Below, piece after piece: positions 33,747-43,941 of a DNA stretch of 64,000 nt. Both the position numbers and the translations under genes were made by a program. Position 1 is the stretch's first letter; every line of letters begins with the position of its first letter. Source of the DNA: Halobacillus halophilus (GTDB lineage: Bacteria > Bacillota > Bacilli > Bacillales > Halobacillaceae); contig NZ_JAIVAL010000002.1 of the NCBI RefSeq assembly GCF_020171985.1, forward strand, positions 372,001-436,000. The letters are read 5' to 3'. The notes below the pieces were generated by a model, which saw only the letters and a list, made by a program, of their open reading frames with translations, was not told the origin of the DNA and did no database searches.

Positions 33747-35122
33747 CTTCTAATGAGTTGCGAGACGCACTCCACGTGACTCGTCTGCGGGAACATATCC
33801 ACCGGCTGAACCTCCTGCGTCGCATATCCCCCATCCTCAAGCAAACGCAAATCACGCGCGAGCGTTGAAGGGTTACACGATACATAGACAATACGTTCCG
33901 GTTCCATATCAAGCATAGCTTTAAGCAGCTCTTCATCGCATCCTTTACGCGGTGGATCGACGACGATCACGTCCGGGCGAAGCCCCTGGTTGCGCCACCA
34001 TGGCATGAGCTCTTCGGCTTGTCCGACGTAAAATTCCGCATTGTCCATCTTATTCAGACGGGCGTTTTTCTTCGCGTCGGTGACGGCTTCAGGAACGATT
34101 TCGACACCGTACACTTTCTTTGCTTGCTGGGCAAGGAAAAGAGAGATCGTGCCAATGCCGCAATAGGCGTCAATGACGGTCTCGCCCCCGTGAAGGTCGG
34201 CATATTCGAGCGCTTTGTCATATAGGTTCTTCGTCTGGGTCGGGTTGACTTGATAGAACGATTTTGGTGAGATCATAAATTTAATATCACCGATCATATC
34301 GTAGATGTATTCGTCGCCCCAGATGACTTTTGTGTCTTTACCGAGGATCACATTGGTCTTCTGATTGTTCACGTTATGCACGATCGACTTCACGCTTGGG
34401 AAGGCGTCGCGGATTTCATCAATCAGCTTGTCCTGTTCAGGCAGGTTCTTTGTTTTCGTTACGAGCACAATCATAATATCTTTTGTCGTCTGCCCGGTGC
34501 GGACCATAATATGACGCAGCGTGCCGCGGTGAGTCTCTTCGTCATAAGCTGAGATTCCCAGTTCCGTGGCAATACGCCTTACGGTTTCCACCATGCGATC
34601 ATTCAGTTCATCCTGAATGATACACGTGTCCATATCGATAATGTTGTGGCTGCGCTTCTGATAAAAGCCGGTCATGAGCTGGCCGTCTTCTTTTTGGCCG
34701 ACGGGGATCTGGATTTTATTACGATAGCGCCACGGATCAGCCATTCCGATCGTTTCGTGGACGGGAACGTGTTCCAGGTGTCCAATTTTTTTCATCGCGT
34801 TTTTCACCTGATTGTGCTTCATCTCGAGCTGCATGCTATAGCTCATATGCTGGAGCTGGCAGCCGCCGCACTGGTAATACACATCACATGGCGGCTCCAC
34901 ACGGTCTTCGCTTTCTTCTTTTACTCCCAAGAGCTTGCCGAAGCCAAAGTTCTTTTTCACTTTGACGACTTTTACTTCAGCTTCTTCCCCGGGAAGACCA
35001 TATGGTACGAAGAGCGGATAGCCATCCACTTTCCCTACCCCATTGCCTTCATGGGTTAAATCCTCAAACGTCAGGTTTATGGTCTGGTTTTTCTGTACGG
35101 GCGGCTTTGGTTTTGCCATCAT
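33734..35122 (-). CDS. rlmD: 23S rRNA (uracil-5-)-methyltransferase RlmD/RlmCD (RumA/YefA family)
   Basis: A 462-residue enzyme placing 5-methyluridine in 23S rRNA using SAM. It has an N-terminal TRAM domain ([25 protein letters not shown], split by one residue), Fe-S cysteines in [14 protein letters not shown], the Rossmann SAM site [16 protein letters not shown], and the catalytic region [14 protein letters not shown] and [13 protein letters not shown], where the SCNP Cys is the nucleophile. Its last 12 codons differ from the displaced tail at 21636-21680, because the inserted element supplies the present C-terminus ([14 protein letters not shown]). The catalytic Cys lies well before that point, so function should be kept. 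ATG at 35122 or the adjacent ATG at 35119. Confidence 0.93.
   Translation of the reverse strand: MMAKPKPPVQKNQTINLTFEDLTHEGNGVGKVDGYPLFVPYGLPGEEAEVKVVKVKKNFGFGKLLGVKEESEDRVEPPCDVYYQCGGCQLQHMSYSMQLEMKHNQVKNAMKKIGHLEHVPVHETIGMADPWRYRNKIQIPVGQKEDGQLMTGFYQKRSHNIIDMDTCIIQDELNDRMVETVRRIATELGISAYDEETHRGTLRHIMVRTGQTTKDIMIVLVTKTKNLPEQDKLIDEIRDAFPSVKSIVHNVNNQKTNVILGKDTKVIWGDEYIYDMIGDIKFMISPKSFYQVNPTQTKNLYDKALEYADLHGGETVIDAYCGIGTISLFLAQQAKKVYGVEIVPEAVTDAKKNARLNKMDNAEFYVGQAEELMPWWRNQGLRPDVIVVDPPRKGCDEELLKAMLDMEPERIVYVSCNPSTLARDLRLLEDGGYATQEVQPVDMFPQTSHVECVSQLIRRKGN
33768..33778. other. Right attachment site (attR) inside rlmD
   Basis: CACTCCACGTG is identical to 21667-21677 and encodes HVE plus flanks of the RlmD C-terminus on the minus strand. 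Confidence 0.7.
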
Positions 35123-35192
35123 TGATCCGTCCTTTTCTACTTAGACTCTGTGTTCGTAGTTTATCACAAATCCTAGTGTTTCATGAAACATT

Positions 35193-35228
35193 AGAAAACG
35201 CCGCTGCCCCGGTAAGGGACAGCAGCGC
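35193..35228 (-). terminator. dagK terminator
   Basis: GCGCTGCTGTCCC pairs with GGGGCAGCGGCG with minor mismatches and is followed by TTTTC on the minus strand. Confidence 0.75.
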
Positions 35229-35235
35229 TTCAAGA

Positions 35236-36141
35236 TTATAATTCTCCCGGGAATTTTTCCTTTGGCAAGAAGAACTCCAGGTGGCGGTATAGATTCACAA
35301 ATTCTCCCGGCATCATGCCGCCGAACTCACCATCAATGTTCAACTGCATTTTCTCATCCGTCTTCACTTTCACACGGCTAGCCGTAGTGTGTATGAACTT
35401 CGGATGATTCAAATGGTTGCCTTGAATCGCGAGTGTGGCGAGACGGACGAATTCGGCAATGTTCATTTTTTCAATAATCATTAAATCGAACAATCCATCA
35501 TCCATGCGGGCTGATGGAGCCAGTTTCTCAAGGCCGCCGACGGAGTTGGTATTAGAAACGAGAAATAACATGATCTCTCCTTCGTACCACTTGCCATCAT
35601 ACTCGATTTCGACCCGTGTCGGTCTGATCGAAGGGAGCATCTCAATTCCTTTAAGATAATAGGCAAGCTGCCCGATCATGGTTTTCAGCTTGCTCGGGAC
35701 TTCATAGGAAATCTCAGTGATCTTTCCTCCCCCGGCAATGTTCATAAAATAATGACCGTTCACGCGGCCGATATCAAGCGGCTGAGTATGCTCTTCCAGA
35801 ATAATATCGACGGCTTTATGAATGTTCCTTGGTATATTTAATGCACGTGCAAAATCGTTGGTTGTCCCGACTGGAATGATGCCGAGCTTCGGTTTGTGAT
35901 CCTGTTCGGCAATGCCATTAATGACTTCATTAATCGTCCCATCCCCACCGGCAGCTACAACTACGTCAAACTCCCGATCTACAGCATATTTTGCAGCTTT
36001 AATCGCATCACCGGCACAAGTTGTCGCATGTGTCGAGGTTTCGTAGCCGGTTTGCTCAAACCGCTGCAGAATATCAGGGAGGACCTTGCGAATGACTTCT
36101 CTCCCAGAGGTCGGGTTATAAATTATTCGAGCACGTTTCAT
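35236..36141 (-). CDS. dagK: Diacylglycerol kinase (DagK/YerQ)
   Basis: The 301-residue soluble lipid kinase phosphorylates diacylglycerol released during lipoteichoic acid synthesis, returning it to phospholipid synthesis. The ATP-binding signature GGDGTINEV is at 65-73, preceded by IIYNPTSGRE near the start, and GIIPVGTTNDFARAL follows near 90. LDIGRVNGHYFMNIAGGG and MDDGLFDLMIIEK continue the beta-sandwich domain of the DAGK family. Length is typical. It lies between rlmD and gatB, as in B. subtilis (yerQ), which supports orthology. Confidence 0.95.
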   Translation of the reverse strand: MKRARIIYNPTSGREVIRKVLPDILQRFEQTGYETSTHATTCAGDAIKAAKYAVDREFDVVVAAGGDGTINEVINGIAEQDHKPKLGIIPVGTTNDFARALNIPRNIHKAVDIILEEHTQPLDIGRVNGHYFMNIAGGGKITEISYEVPSKLKTMIGQLAYYLKGIEMLPSIRPTRVEIEYDGKWYEGEIMLFLVSNTNSVGGLEKLAPSARMDDGLFDLMIIEKMNIAEFVRLATLAIQGNHLNHPKFIHTTASRVKVKTDEKMQLNIDGEFGGMMPGEFVNLYRHLEFFLPKEKFPGEL

Positions 36142-36244
36142 GGTATGACCCCCTCATCCAGGCTTGTTCCATAGAACATCATAGCTCTTTTTCCTGAATT
36201 TGAAAACACTTTTTATAGTATATGATGGGTTTTCCTCATCCATA

Positions 36245-36278
36245 CGAAAGCACGCACCAATCGCCGTGCGTGCTTTCG
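36245..36278. terminator. Long hairpin after gatB
   Basis: A 13-bp perfect stem (CGAAAGCACGCAC/GTGCGTGCTTTCG) with an 8-base loop stands just past the gatB stop. It has no strong T run on the minus strand, so it may end or stabilise the gatCAB transcript. Confidence 0.6.
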
Positions 36279-36296
36279 TTAACCTATTAGCAGGCT

Positions 36297-37727
36297 TTAA
36301 CGCTTCTCCATTTCAGCCAAAATAATTTTATTTACCATCGGCGGGTTTGCCTGACCTTTGGTTTCTTTCATTACTTGACCGACAAGGAATCCGAGTGCTT
36401 TGTCTTTACCATTCTTATAATCCTCAATAGACTGTGGATTATTATCGAGAATCGTTGTTACGATTTCGGTCAGCTGACCTTCATCGGAAATCTGGACAAG
36501 TCCTTTATCTTTAACAATTTTCTCGGGATCGCCGCCTTTTTCAACCAGTTCGCTGAAGACTTTCTTCGCAATCTTGGACGAGATCGTGCCGTCTTCAATC
36601 AGCTTGATCATCTTCGCAAGGGAAGCTGGTGTAAGAGCGAGTTCATGAAGTTCTTTATAGTTTTTGTTCATATAGGCAGAAACTTCACCCATCAGCCAGT
36701 TGGAGGCCTGTTTAATATCTGCACCCTCCGCAATGGTTTCTTCAAAGAAGTCGGATAGTTCTTTGTTATTGGTAAGTACCATCGCATCATATTCTGGAAG
36801 ATCAAGTTCTTCAATATAACGCTTCTTACGGGCTGCTGGAAGCTCAGGAATCTGATCGAAAATACGCTGCTTCCAGGCTTCATCAATGTGCAGAGGCACA
36901 AGGTCAGGTTCTGGGAAGTAACGGTAGTCATCAGATCCTTCTTTAACACGCATAAGGATCGTTTCCTTAGTTTGCTCATCATAACGGCGTGTTTCCTGAA
37001 GAATCTCTCCACCGGAAAGCAGTTCCTTCTGCTGACGCACTTCTTCAAACTCAAGTCCTTTTTGAACGAAGGAGAAGGAGTTTAAGTTCTTAAGTTCCGT
37101 CTTCACACCGAATTCTTCCTGACCGATCGGGCGGATGGACAGGTTGGCGTCACAACGAAGTGAACCTTCTTCCATTTTACAATCCGAAACACCCGTGTAC
37201 TGGATGATATTTTTCAAAGCTTCCAGGTAAGCATATGCTTCCTTCGGTGAACGGATGTCCGGCTCAGATACGATTTCCACAAGAGGTGTACCCTGACGGT
37301 TGTAGTCTACAAGGGAATACCCATCATCACTGTGAGTCAGCTTACCGGCGTCTTCCTCCATGTGAAGACGCGTAATGCCGATCCGCTTTTTCTCGCCGTC
37401 CACTTCAATATCGATATAGCCGTTTTCCCCGATTGGCTGATCAAATTGGGAAATCTGATACGCTTTCGGGTTGTCCGGATAGAAATAGTTTTTACGATCG
37501 AATTTCGTGTCCGTCGCGATATCACAATTCAGAGCCATCGCGGCTTTCATCGCATAGTTGACAGCTTCTTCGTTCAATACAGGCAATACGCCCGGGTACC
37601 CGAGATCAATCGGGTTTACGTTCGTATTCGGCTCGTCTCCGAACATGTTCGGGGACGGGCTGAAGATTTTAGATGCCGTTTTTAATTCAACGTGGACCTC
37701 TAGGCCAATTATTGTTTCAAAATTCAT
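36297..37727 (-). CDS. gatB: Asp/Glu-tRNA amidotransferase subunit B
   Basis: The 476-residue subunit activates the misacylated Glu-tRNA(Gln)/Asp-tRNA(Asn) with ATP for transamidation. It opens with [18 protein letters not shown], followed by [46 protein letters not shown] and [17 protein letters not shown], all hallmark GatB blocks. The C-terminal YqeY-like tail ([20 protein letters not shown]) that binds tRNA is present. The ATG overlaps the gatA stop as ATGA. Last gene of gatC-gatA-gatB. Confidence 0.98.
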   Translation of the reverse strand: MNFETIIGLEVHVELKTASKIFSPSPNMFGDEPNTNVNPIDLGYPGVLPVLNEEAVNYAMKAAMALNCDIATDTKFDRKNYFYPDNPKAYQISQFDQPIGENGYIDIEVDGEKKRIGITRLHMEEDAGKLTHSDDGYSLVDYNRQGTPLVEIVSEPDIRSPKEAYAYLEALKNIIQYTGVSDCKMEEGSLRCDANLSIRPIGQEEFGVKTELKNLNSFSFVQKGLEFEEVRQQKELLSGGEILQETRRYDEQTKETILMRVKEGSDDYRYFPEPDLVPLHIDEAWKQRIFDQIPELPAARKKRYIEELDLPEYDAMVLTNNKELSDFFEETIAEGADIKQASNWLMGEVSAYMNKNYKELHELALTPASLAKMIKLIEDGTISSKIAKKVFSELVEKGGDPEKIVKDKGLVQISDEGQLTEIVTTILDNNPQSIEDYKNGKDKALGFLVGQVMKETKGQANPPMVNKIILAEMEKR

Positions 37728-39196
37728 GAGCGCGCACCTCCAAGGGACGGGCGTTGTTTATGGAATTCAGTAGCCTGTTCGAAGGCATGAGCAGTACGAT
37801 ACACGCTGCTTTCATCAAAGTGGTTTCCGATGATTTGCAGACCGATTGGAAGACCATTGGATGAGAAGCCGCATGGAATCGAAATACCAGGCACGCCTGC
37901 CAGGTTTACAGGAATCGTCAGGATATCGTTCGCATACATGGTCATCGGATCATCAACTTTATCACCTATTTTGAAGGCTGGTGTAGGCGTTGTCGGTCCG
38001 ATAATTACATCGTAATCTGCGAATACTTTTTCAAAATCGTTCTTAATCAGCGTACGCACCTGCTGCGCTTTTTTATAGTAAGCGTCATAATATCCTGAGC
38101 TTAGCGCAAAGGTTCCAAGCATAATCCGGCGCTTCACTTCGTCACCGAAGCCTTCAGCACGGGAGCGCTTGAACATGTCAAGCATCGTCTCGGCATCTTC
38201 CGCGCGCTTGCCGTAACGGACTCCGTCAAAACGGGCAAGGTTGGCAGAAGCTTCGGAGGATGCGATCAGGTAGTACGTGGATAGAGCATATTTAGAGTGC
38301 GGAAGGGAAACTTCTTCCCAGGTTGCTCCAAGCTCTTCATATTTCTGAAGGGCTGCCTGAACGGCTTCCTTCACTTCAGAAGAAACACCTTCACTGAGGT
38401 ATTCTTTAGGTACGGCGATTTTCAGCCCTTTAACATCACCTGTCAGAGCTTCACTGTAATTTGGAACTTCTACGTTCGCTGAAGTTGAATCCATGTTGTC
38501 GTGTCCGGCAATGGTTTCCAGCAAGAACGCATTGTCTTCCACGTTGCGTGTAATTGGACCGATTTGATCCAAAGAGGAAGCAAAAGCGACTAAACCGAAA
38601 CGGGAGACACGGCCATATGTTGGTTTCAAGCCGACAACCCCGCAGTAAGCAGCTGGCTGACGGATCGACCCGCCGGTATCGGAACCAAGTGAATAAGGAA
38701 CTTCTCCAGCTGCAACAGCCGCTGCTGAGCCACCACTTGAACCGCCTGGAACGTAATCCGTATTCCAAGGGTTACGTACCGCGTCGTAGCTAGAGTTTTC
38801 ATTAGAAGAACCCATAGCAAACTCGTCCATGTTGAGTTTACCAATGGTAATGGACTTCGCGTCATTCAACTTATTGACGACCGTAGCATCATACAATGGG
38901 TCGTTAAAATTACTTAGAATCTGACTTCCGGCTGTCGTGCGGAGACCTTTGGTCACGATGTTGTCCTTCACTCCGATAGGCAGACCGAACAGCTTAGCCG
39001 AGCTGTCGCCTCGCTGCTGATCGAGTTCTGCAGCCTGGGCGCGGGCGGCTTCTTCATTTAGCGTTAAGAAAGCCTTCACTTGCCCGTCTACCTCTTCAAT
39101 TCGTTTATACGACTCATCTACAAGATCCGTTACTCGGATCTCCTGATTATGTAGCTTCTCTTGAAGCTCACGTAATGTATAGTCAAATAGAGACAT
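37724..39196 (-). CDS. gatA: Asp/Glu-tRNA amidotransferase subunit A
   Basis: The 490-residue amidase subunit releases ammonia from glutamine for the GatCAB complex. The Ser-cis-Ser-Lys triad is visible at about Lys77 ([10 protein letters not shown]), Ser153 ([15 protein letters not shown]) and Ser177 ([16 protein letters not shown]). Length is normal. The start at 39196 has GGAGG 7 bases upstream; a TTG two codons earlier is less likely. It follows gatC by 11 bases. Confidence 0.98.
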   Translation of the reverse strand: MSLFDYTLRELQEKLHNQEIRVTDLVDESYKRIEEVDGQVKAFLTLNEEAARAQAAELDQQRGDSSAKLFGLPIGVKDNIVTKGLRTTAGSQILSNFNDPLYDATVVNKLNDAKSITIGKLNMDEFAMGSSNENSSYDAVRNPWNTDYVPGGSSGGSAAAVAAGEVPYSLGSDTGGSIRQPAAYCGVVGLKPTYGRVSRFGLVAFASSLDQIGPITRNVEDNAFLLETIAGHDNMDSTSANVEVPNYSEALTGDVKGLKIAVPKEYLSEGVSSEVKEAVQAALQKYEELGATWEEVSLPHSKYALSTYYLIASSEASANLARFDGVRYGKRAEDAETMLDMFKRSRAEGFGDEVKRRIMLGTFALSSGYYDAYYKKAQQVRTLIKNDFEKVFADYDVIIGPTTPTPAFKIGDKVDDPMTMYANDILTIPVNLAGVPGISIPCGFSSNGLPIGLQIIGNHFDESSVYRTAHAFEQATEFHKQRPSLGGARS

Positions 39197-39207
39197 GATC
39201 AAACCTC

Positions 39208-39498
39208 CTATTCCAGTACCGATGGCACTTTGAATTGTCCATCTTTGTGCTCGGGTGCGTTATTAAGTACGTCTTCTTTGTTCAGCCATTCTTTTGGCTC
39301 GTCTTTGCGTAAGACATTCTTCAGATCCAGTACATGGGTGGTAGGAGCTACTCCCTCTGTGTCGAGTTCATTCAGCTGCTCGGCATACGTAATAATATCG
39401 TCGAGCTGTTTGGTGAATGTATCGGCTTCGTCCTCTGTGATAGCAAGGCGTGCCAGGTTGGCTACGTGCTTCACTTCGTCTTTACTAATTCTTGACAT
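39208..39498 (-). CDS. gatC: Asp/Glu-tRNA amidotransferase subunit C
   Basis: The 96-residue subunit wraps between GatA and GatB and stabilises the complex. It begins [21 protein letters not shown] and contains [23 protein letters not shown] and the C-terminal [21 protein letters not shown], all typical. GGAGG stands 7 bases before the ATG. First gene of the operon. Confidence 0.97.
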   Translation of the reverse strand: MSRISKDEVKHVANLARLAITEDEADTFTKQLDDIITYAEQLNELDTEGVAPTTHVLDLKNVLRKDEPKEWLNKEDVLNNAPEHKDGQFKVPSVLE

Positions 39499-39821
39499 AA
39501 TGCGACCTCCATTTCGATCTCACATAATATATGATCATACCAAATATACGGCTTATGAATCAACGTGCGCTATTTTTACCCTTCTTATCTTAACATAAAT
39601 GGTATCCGGCTGTCTTAGCGTGCACCGCTCTTCATCAAATTAAACCTTTCCTTAGCCCAGCTTGTCTAACGAACCTTTTGAGCTCTCCTTAATTTGCATT
39701 AAATGCTTTTATGACAGGCTATTGGAATTCGTTATACCTGAAAATAGGTGTATAACCATATGGTCTGCTACCTCAACACGCAGGTAATGTTGGAAACGGT
39801 TTCGAGCAACTGATTTGGCTA

Positions 39822-39970
39822 GGGCCGGAGGGGGACGATGAAGACTCCTGTGGGATATACATGATCGGTGAGACCCCGGAAAGCGAAGCTTGAGGAGGCT
39901 CAGCCCATGCCCACGGAAAGCGGAATCGTCCCCCGCAGGACCTTACCATCTCAACAAAATATCTCGAAAC
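39822..39970. repeat. Dispersed palindromic repeat, copy 1
   Basis: A GC-rich segment with GACTCCTGTGGGA, GGTGAGACCCCGGAAAGCG, GAGGAGGCTCAG and CCCACGGAAAGCG, framed by GGGGGACGAT and ATCGTCCCCC arms and ending near ATATCTCGAAA. About 90 percent like the copy at 52247-52395, in the opposite orientation. The rest of the gap 39499-40047 shows nothing I can name. Confidence 0.8.
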
Positions 39971-40047
39971 TGAGTCTTCAACTAATCGGCCCTTTTCTTT
40001 AACAAGTCTTTTACTAAGATTCAACATTAGACTTAAAAGAGCCAAAT

Positions 40048-40080
40048 AAAAAGGACCCCCGGAAGACCGGAGATCCTTTT
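40048..40080 (-). terminator. putP terminator
   Basis: AAAGGATCTCCGG pairs with CCGGGGGTCCTTT with one or two mismatches over a 4-base loop, followed by a T-rich tail on the minus strand. Confidence 0.75.
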
Positions 40081-40095
40081 AGCAGGCTTATCGAA

Positions 40096-41607
40096 TTAAC
40101 GACGGGCTGCTTCATCAAATTCTTCAATAATTTCTTTCGGCGGTTCACCTGCAGCACTGACTGCAATAGCTACAATCAGGTTCAATAGGAAACCAGGTAC
40201 GATTTCATAAAGATCAAAAATACCGCCGCTCAGGAAGTCACCCCATACGACAACGGTTACCGCACCGACAATAATACCGGCAAGTGCACCGTTACGGGTA
40301 ATCCCTTTCCAGAACAAGGACAAGATGATGATCGGACCGAATGCGGCACCGAAACCTGCCCAGGCATATGATACAAGAGAAAGTACAGAACTGTCCGGGT
40401 TTCCGGCAATCAATACGGCAATTAAGGCGATACCGGCAACCGCAACACGTCCAACCCATACAAGTTCACGCTCAGTTGCATTAGGACGGAACAGCGCTTT
40501 ATAGAAGTCCTCTGCAAGGGCAGAAGAAGATACAAGCAGCTGAGAGTCAATGGTACTCATGATTGCAGACAGAATAGCTGCAAGCAGGATACCTGCAATA
40601 ACCGGGTGGAACAGAATCTGTGAGAAGGTAATGAAGATCTTCTCAGCATCGGCAAGCATCTGGATGCCGCCTTCACTCATAACCTCTGCATTGAACGTGC
40701 TCAAATCACCCACATCAGCTGTATTAATGTAAGCAAGTCCAACAAGACCTGTGAAGATTGCACCATAAAGACCCAGAACCATCCAGCCTACACCGATAAA
40801 GCGGGCTTTCGGAACATCTTTAGGTGAACGAAGGGCCATAAAACGTACAAGAATGTGAGGCTGCCCGAAATAACCAAGACCCCAGGCTAGAGATGAAATA
40901 ATAGCTAATGCGCCTACACCCTGTACCATGTTCAAGTGAGCCGGATCAATTTGACCAACAGCATCGACTGCATTGTTCCAGCCGCCCATTTCAGAAACAG
41001 CTACAATTGGCACAGCAATTAGAGCCAGGAACATAAGGATACCCTGTACAAAGTCTGTCCAGCTTACAGCCAGGAATCCTCCAAGGAATGTATATGATAT
41101 CGTTACAATAGCTCCAAGCCAAAGAGCTTGTGTATAACTTAATGCAAAGGAAGCTTCGAACAGCTTCGCGCCGGCAACCATACCGGATGAGGTGTAGAAT
41201 GTGAAGAATAATAAAATAACGGCTGCGGAAATAACACGCAGAACGTGGGATTTATCACGGAAACGGTTTTCAAGATAGTCCGGTACCGTAATGGAATCGT
41301 TCGCCACTTCTGTAAAGACACGCAGGCGGCGGGCTACAAACTGCCAGTTTAAATAAGCACCAATAGCGAGACCTACACCAATCCACGCTTCTGATAAACC
41401 GGATGCGTAAATAGCACCTGGAAGACCTAACAGCAACCAGCCACTCATATCGGAGGCCCCGGCACTAAGTGCGGCTACTCCTGGACCGAGACGGCGGCCG
41501 CCTAATACATAGTCAGATAAATCACTTGTTAAACGATATGCGGCAAAACCGATACCAAGCATACCAATTAGATAAATAATAAACGTTATTAACGTTGCTG
41601 TACTCAT
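40096..41607 (-). CDS. putP: Sodium/proline symporter (PutP/OpuE type)
   Basis: A 503-residue SSF-family transporter with about 13 membrane helices. Signatures: YVLGGRRLGPGVAALSAGASDMSGWLLLGLPGA (interrupted in this listing only by family variation), AISRP-like loop replaced by GYFGQPHILVRFMALRS, and ILLAAILSAIMSTIDSQLLVSSS, which carries the Na2-site Ser/Thr residues. It imports proline with Na+. The place next to gatC matches B. subtilis opuE (osmotic proline uptake), while the next gene, a pyrroline-carboxylate dehydrogenase, argues for catabolic PutP. Both uses are plausible in a halophile. Confidence 0.93.
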   Translation of the reverse strand: MSTATLITFIIYLIGMLGIGFAAYRLTSDLSDYVLGGRRLGPGVAALSAGASDMSGWLLLGLPGAIYASGLSEAWIGVGLAIGAYLNWQFVARRLRVFTEVANDSITVPDYLENRFRDKSHVLRVISAAVILLFFTFYTSSGMVAGAKLFEASFALSYTQALWLGAIVTISYTFLGGFLAVSWTDFVQGILMFLALIAVPIVAVSEMGGWNNAVDAVGQIDPAHLNMVQGVGALAIISSLAWGLGYFGQPHILVRFMALRSPKDVPKARFIGVGWMVLGLYGAIFTGLVGLAYINTADVGDLSTFNAEVMSEGGIQMLADAEKIFITFSQILFHPVIAGILLAAILSAIMSTIDSQLLVSSSALAEDFYKALFRPNATERELVWVGRVAVAGIALIAVLIAGNPDSSVLSLVSYAWAGFGAAFGPIIILSLFWKGITRNGALAGIIVGAVTVVVWGDFLSGGIFDLYEIVPGFLLNLIVAIAVSAAGEPPKEIIEEFDEAARR

Positions 41608-41613
41608 GTTTTT

Positions 41614-41742
41614 TTAGTCGCTCCTCTCAGTAAATAATGTAATAATGGATAAGATAATTAAGATAGGCATAGGGACAAACAACCAGAACCAGGTTGCCCC
41701 TGAAATGGAATATGAAGCAGCTGCAGTCGCTAGTTCAAACAC
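41614..41742 (-). CDS. Small membrane protein paired with the symporter (42 residues)
   Basis: A GTG-started frame (AGGAGGTG seven bases upstream) encodes MFELATAAASYSISGATWFW and continues with one hydrophobic helix (LFVPMPILIILSIITLF) and a short charged end. Its stop is 6 bases before the putP start, and the putP ribosome site lies in its last codons, so the two are coupled. Single-helix proteins in this position before SSF genes are known as symporter small accessory proteins. It probably assists assembly or activity of the transporter. Confidence 0.75.
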   Translation of the reverse strand: MFELATAAASYSISGATWFWLFVPMPILIILSIITLFTERSD

Positions 41743-42049
41743 ATTTTCACCTCCTGTATGTCGTAATATGCACTCCTATGCAATAGTTTTTACTTGTGAT
41801 ACATAAGTCATAGAAGTCTCAAAAGTCAAACACAAGTACAACTATATCATAGTATAATTACAAGAACATTGCAAAAATTGAGACATATTATCGATTGTGA
41901 ATTTATATGCACAAATATTGTATTTATATACATATATTAGCTGAATTGACTATAAACATTCATTAATTTTTTTAAATTTATTTGGTGTCTTTACCATTTT
42001 TTATCTATTCTTTAATATTTGCGCCTACATGTAGTATGCTCCATTTTCA

Positions 42050-42098
42050 AAAATAAACCCATTCTCTACTATTTTTAACGCAGAGAACGGGTTTATTT
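42050..42098 (-). terminator. pruA terminator
   Basis: AATAAACCCGTTCTCT pairs with AGAGAATGGGTTTATT over a 16-base loop, followed by TTTG on the minus strand. The AT-rich gap 41743-42049 otherwise shows only probable promoter sequence for the symporter unit. Confidence 0.8.
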
Positions 42099-42104
42099 TC
42101 AGGT

Positions 42105-43655
42105 TTACAGCATTTCAGATGTGGTTTTACCTTGCATGTGATGGTACAGATAGTCAGGTCCACCAGCTTTGGAGTCGGTGCCGGACATGTTAAAGCCTCC
42201 AAATGGATGATATCCGACAATCGCAGCCGTACATCCACGGTTAAAATATAAGTTTCCAACGTGGAAATCTTCTCTGGCCTTCTCAATATGCTGACGGTTA
42301 TTGGTAATAACAGCACCGGTTAGCCCATACTCTGTGTTATTGGCAATTTCCAATGCTTTATCAAAAGAAGAAGCTTTCATAAACCCTACCACGGGACCGA
42401 AGATTTCTTCCTGCATAATCGTACTGTCAGGATCAAGATCTGCGAAGACGGTTGGCTCAATGAACCAGCCTTTACTGTTATCGCCTTTTCCTCCCGTCAT
42501 CAGTTTTCCTTCTTTTTTGCCGATCTCAATATAGTTGAGAATCTTGTCGTAAGCGCCCTGATCAATGACCGGTCCCATGTAAGAGCGGTTATCTGCAGGG
42601 TTACCATGACTTACTTCATTCTTTGTTTTCTGGACGACACGCTCGAGCAGTTCATCGTACACAGCCTCATGGGCCACTACGCGGGAACATGCTGAACATT
42701 TTTGACCGGAGAACCCAAAAGCAGAATAGGTAATGGCGTCAGCGGCCAGTTCCAAATCCGAATCTTCGTCTACGATGATCGTATCTTTTCCGCCCATTTC
42801 GATAATGGTGCGCTTCAACCACTTTTGACCTTCATGAACTTTGGCCGCGCGTTCGAAGATTCTGGTACCGACTTCGCGGGATCCTGTAAAACTGATAAAA
42901 CGGGTTCGAGGGTGGTCAACCAGGTAATCACCCACTTCTTTTCCGCTGCCCGGGATGTAATTGATTACTCCGGCGGGAAGCCCGGCTTCCTCTAGTACCT
43001 CCATCATTTTATAAGCAATAATAGGTGTGGAGCTTGCCGGTTTAAGTAAAACCGTGTTACCAGATACCATCGCTGCGGTGGTCGTACCGCACATAATCGC
43101 AAACAAGAAGTTCCATGGAGAAATAACCACGCCTACGCCAAGCGGGATGTAGTGGAACCGGTTATTTTCGATCGGACGGGAATTGATTTCTACACCTTTA
43201 TCAATCTCAAGCATCTGACGGCCGTAAAACTCCATAAAGTCGATAGCTTCCGCTGTATCGGCGTCTGCTTCTTTCCAGGGCTTACCGCCTTCTTTAACAA
43301 GATGAGCCGTAAACTCATGCTTACGCCGGCGGACAATGGCTGCGGCACGGAATAAGATGTCAGCGCGGAACGAAGCTTTGGTTTTGCGCCACCAGCTAAA
43401 GGTCTCGTCTGCAATTCTATGTGCTTTTTCTGCGAGATCCTGATTCGCTTTTGCGACGTACCCAATCACTTCTTTCTTATCAGCTGGATTAACAACTTCG
43501 ATTTTGTCATCGGTCATAATCCGTTCGCCGCCGATAATCAACGGGTACGTCTTTCCTAACTCTGCTTCCACCTGCTTAATAGCAGATTCAAGTGCTCTGC
43601 GATTTTCTTCAATACTGAAATCGGTAAATGGTTCGTGTTTGTAAGGGACCACCAT
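42105..43655 (-). CDS. pruA: L-glutamate gamma-semialdehyde (1-pyrroline-5-carboxylate) dehydrogenase
   Basis: The 516-residue NAD-dependent aldehyde dehydrogenase of the RocA/PruA group oxidises glutamate semialdehyde to glutamate, the second step of proline and arginine breakdown. The NAD site is [12 protein letters not shown] and [14 protein letters not shown]; the base Glu lies in IIEMGGKD and the catalytic Cys in [31 protein letters not shown] and GPVVGFMKA are also typical. No proline dehydrogenase gene is adjacent in the window. A CodY-like box lies 44 bases upstream, so repression in rich nutrients is likely. Neighbouring proline symporter supports the role. Confidence 0.95.
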   Translation of the reverse strand: MVVPYKHEPFTDFSIEENRRALESAIKQVEAELGKTYPLIIGGERIMTDDKIEVVNPADKKEVIGYVAKANQDLAEKAHRIADETFSWWRKTKASFRADILFRAAAIVRRRKHEFTAHLVKEGGKPWKEADADTAEAIDFMEFYGRQMLEIDKGVEINSRPIENNRFHYIPLGVGVVISPWNFLFAIMCGTTTAAMVSGNTVLLKPASSTPIIAYKMMEVLEEAGLPAGVINYIPGSGKEVGDYLVDHPRTRFISFTGSREVGTRIFERAAKVHEGQKWLKRTIIEMGGKDTIIVDEDSDLELAADAITYSAFGFSGQKCSACSRVVAHEAVYDELLERVVQKTKNEVSHGNPADNRSYMGPVIDQGAYDKILNYIEIGKKEGKLMTGGKGDNSKGWFIEPTVFADLDPDSTIMQEEIFGPVVGFMKASSFDKALEIANNTEYGLTGAVITNNRQHIEKAREDFHVGNLYFNRGCTAAIVGYHPFGGFNMSGTDSKAGGPDYLYHHMQGKTTSEML

Positions 43656-43698
43656 GGTTACCCGCCTCCTAAGAAATAAATACTACAGACGCCGAGTA

Positions 43699-43713
43699 AT
43701 TTTTCTGAAAATT
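43699..43713 (-). promoter_or_regulatory. CodY-like operator upstream of pruA
   Basis: ATTTTTCTGAAAATT matches the CodY consensus AATTTTCWGAAAATT at 14 of 15 positions and sits in a perfect GTAATTTT-TCTG-AAAATTAC dyad. It lies 44 bases upstream of the pruA start, consistent with control of proline catabolism by branched-chain amino acids and GTP. Confidence 0.65.
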
Positions 43714-43896
43714 ACCACGGCTTTTCCAAAGCTTATTTTACCGCAACTTCTTCTCTTCTACAAATCAAATAACCGCAAATAATCTGATTTAGCTTAATTT
43801 GAATACGTAAACTAAATACAACTCTTCACACAGCAAATTTTTGTCCATATAAGTATAGTAAATCGAATTTGCTCGAAATTTGAAGATATCTAAATA

Positions 43897-43933
43897 TAAA
43901 AAAGCCGCGTCGATGTTTAGCATCCACGCGGCT
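43897..43933 (-). terminator. camS terminator
   Basis: AGCCGCGTGGATG pairs with CATCGACGCGGCT with one mismatch and is followed by TTTTTTA on the minus strand. Confidence 0.85.
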
Positions 43934-43941
43934 CAAGATAT

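Larger units (their letters stand above)
21667..33778. mobile_element. 12.1-kb integrative element in the 3' end of rlmD, with three serine recombinase genes
   Basis: The boundaries are the two CACTCCACGTG cores. One edge keeps the displaced rlmD tail; the other supplies a new one, so rlmD stays open. Inside, from right to left, are a recombinase operon with small ORFs, an MmeI/YeeA-like restriction-modification gene, a hairpin-rich noncoding stretch, a SecB-like/nuclease operon and two unknown genes. The interior is more AT-rich than the flanks by eye. No replication, conjugation or phage structural genes are present. Serine recombinase triplets targeting rumA are, as I recall, known in streptococcal integrative elements, and B. 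subtilis has yefB-yefC-yeeA beside yefA. The third recombinase is broken, so mobility may be lost. Confidence 0.8.
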
